This document shows, one piece after another, positions 5,664-6,179 of a stretch of DNA of 6,179 bases; the stretch's first letter is position 1, and each line of letters begins with the position of its first letter. The DNA comes from CALBMX01 sp047629095. Lineage in GTDB: Bacteria > Planctomycetota > UBA1135 > GCA-002686595. Position numbers and translations under genes: made by a program. The DNA is taken from the NCBI GenBank assembly GCA_047629095.1, contig JBLHWM010000226.1:1-6179 (forward strand), given 5' to 3'. The notes beneath the pieces were generated by a model. That model worked only from the letters and a program-made list of their open reading frames with translations, was not told the DNA's origin and ran no database searches.

Positions 5664-6179
5664 GGCCCATGCTCGCGGGGCCTAGGGGCAGTCGCCAGAC
5701 CTGCTTGGTGTCGTGGGCTGTGACCCAGACGGCGCCGTAACCGACACGCACGCCGCCGCTACCCGCCAGGGGGCCAAAGCGCTTGACCACGGCGTTGGTC
5801 GCGGGGTTGATCACGCTGAGAAAGACCCGACTTGCGCGGACCCAGACGCGGCCGCCACCGGCATCGATATCTCCGCCGGCGCCAACGACGCCGACCTCGA
5901 TCGTCGCAGCAACTCGGTTCGTGTCCGGGTCAATGCGGCTGACGGTGCCGTCGCCTTGGTTGATGACCCAGACGGCTCCTTCGCCAGCTGAGAGGAAGAG
6001 TGGCCGCGGGCCAACCTCGATCGTGGTCAACACCAAGCCGGTCTTCGCGTCGACGCGTTGGACCGAGCCTGGCTCCATCGAGCGCCAGCCACCGGTGTTA
6101 CTCACCCAGACGCTGCCAAAGCCAGCCGTCAATCCATAGGAGTCGGGCTTGACCTTGATCTCGGCCGACAGCTTGTTGG
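5659..6179 (-). CDS. Beta-propeller repeat protein, Vgb/YncE-like (5' part beyond window)
   Basis: The minus-strand frame is open from the right edge to the TAG at 5661-5659, giving the last 172 residues of a longer protein. Three to four blade repeats are visible, each with a G.G.VWV strand followed by a V.RID..T..V...I.VG strand: FGSVWVSN then VQRVDAKTGLVLTTIEVG; EGAVWVINQGDG then VSRIDPDTNRVAATIEVG; GGRVWVRA then LSVINPATNAVVKRFG; and YGAVWVTAHD then QVWRLPLG. This is the pattern of seven-bladed propellers of the virginiamycin B lyase (Vgb)/YncE type, most of which are uncharacterised and often secreted or periplasmic. The N-terminus, and so any signal peptide or extra domain, lies outside the window. 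A TTG at 6132 is a possible internal start but would cut into a blade, so a start beyond the edge is far more likely. Enzyme activity cannot be claimed. The neighbouring peptidase lies 119 nt downstream on the same strand, separated by a structured element. Confidence 0.8.
   Translation of the reverse strand, partial: NKLSAEIKVKPDSYGLTAGFGSVWVSNTGGWRSMEPGSVQRVDAKTGLVLTTIEVGPRPLFLSAGEGAVWVINQGDGTVSRIDPDTNRVAATIEVGVVGAGGDIDAGGGRVWVRASRVFLSVINPATNAVVKRFGPLAGSGGVRVGYGAVWVTAHDTKQVWRLPLGPASMGL

Overview
The window is a compact, GC-rich bacterial stretch (roughly 60% G+C by eye) with five genes, two of which run off the window ends. Nothing in it fixes the phylum. No rRNA, tRNA, CRISPR array, insertion sequence or phage gene is visible. 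No gene-free stretch exceeds 300 bases.

Left part (1 to about 3030, minus strand): a tightly packed three-gene operon for a nonulosonic (sialic-acid-like) sugar, transcribed right to left. It encodes a short-chain dehydrogenase/reductase (SDR) of the type found beside neuB genes, then a NeuB-family synthase with a C-terminal SAF domain, then a PseG-like UDP-sugar hydrolase. The PseG-like protein reads straight into the start of a GNAT-type acetyltransferase domain at the left edge. The genes overlap by 7 and 4 nt, so translational coupling is likely. PseG and NeuB family enzymes act consecutively in pseudaminic-type pathways, and an acetyltransferase (PseH) acts just before PseG, so the fusion would join neighbouring steps. 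The final sugar (pseudaminic, legionaminic, neuraminic or another) cannot be fixed from this window.

Middle (about 3030 to 3460): a short divergent regulatory region, then a small plus-strand gene (86 aa) that I do not recognise. Its last codons form a strong hairpin. It converges on the M3 peptidase gene with 25 nt between the stops. The 5' end of the SDR gene is ambiguous: the best ribosome-binding site plus ATG is one base out of frame with the SDR domain, and the same bases also look like a sigma70 promoter.

Right part (3461 to 6179, minus strand): a complete oligopeptidase A-like M3 metallopeptidase (692 aa), and upstream of it the C-terminal part of a beta-propeller protein of the Vgb/YncE type that continues beyond the right edge. 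The 119-nt gap between them can fold into an outer 9-bp stem enclosing two hairpins.

The most notable items are the PseG-GNAT fusion, the SDR start problem, atypical active-site motifs in the NeuB and PseG proteins, the unknown small gene, and the two structured DNA/RNA elements.
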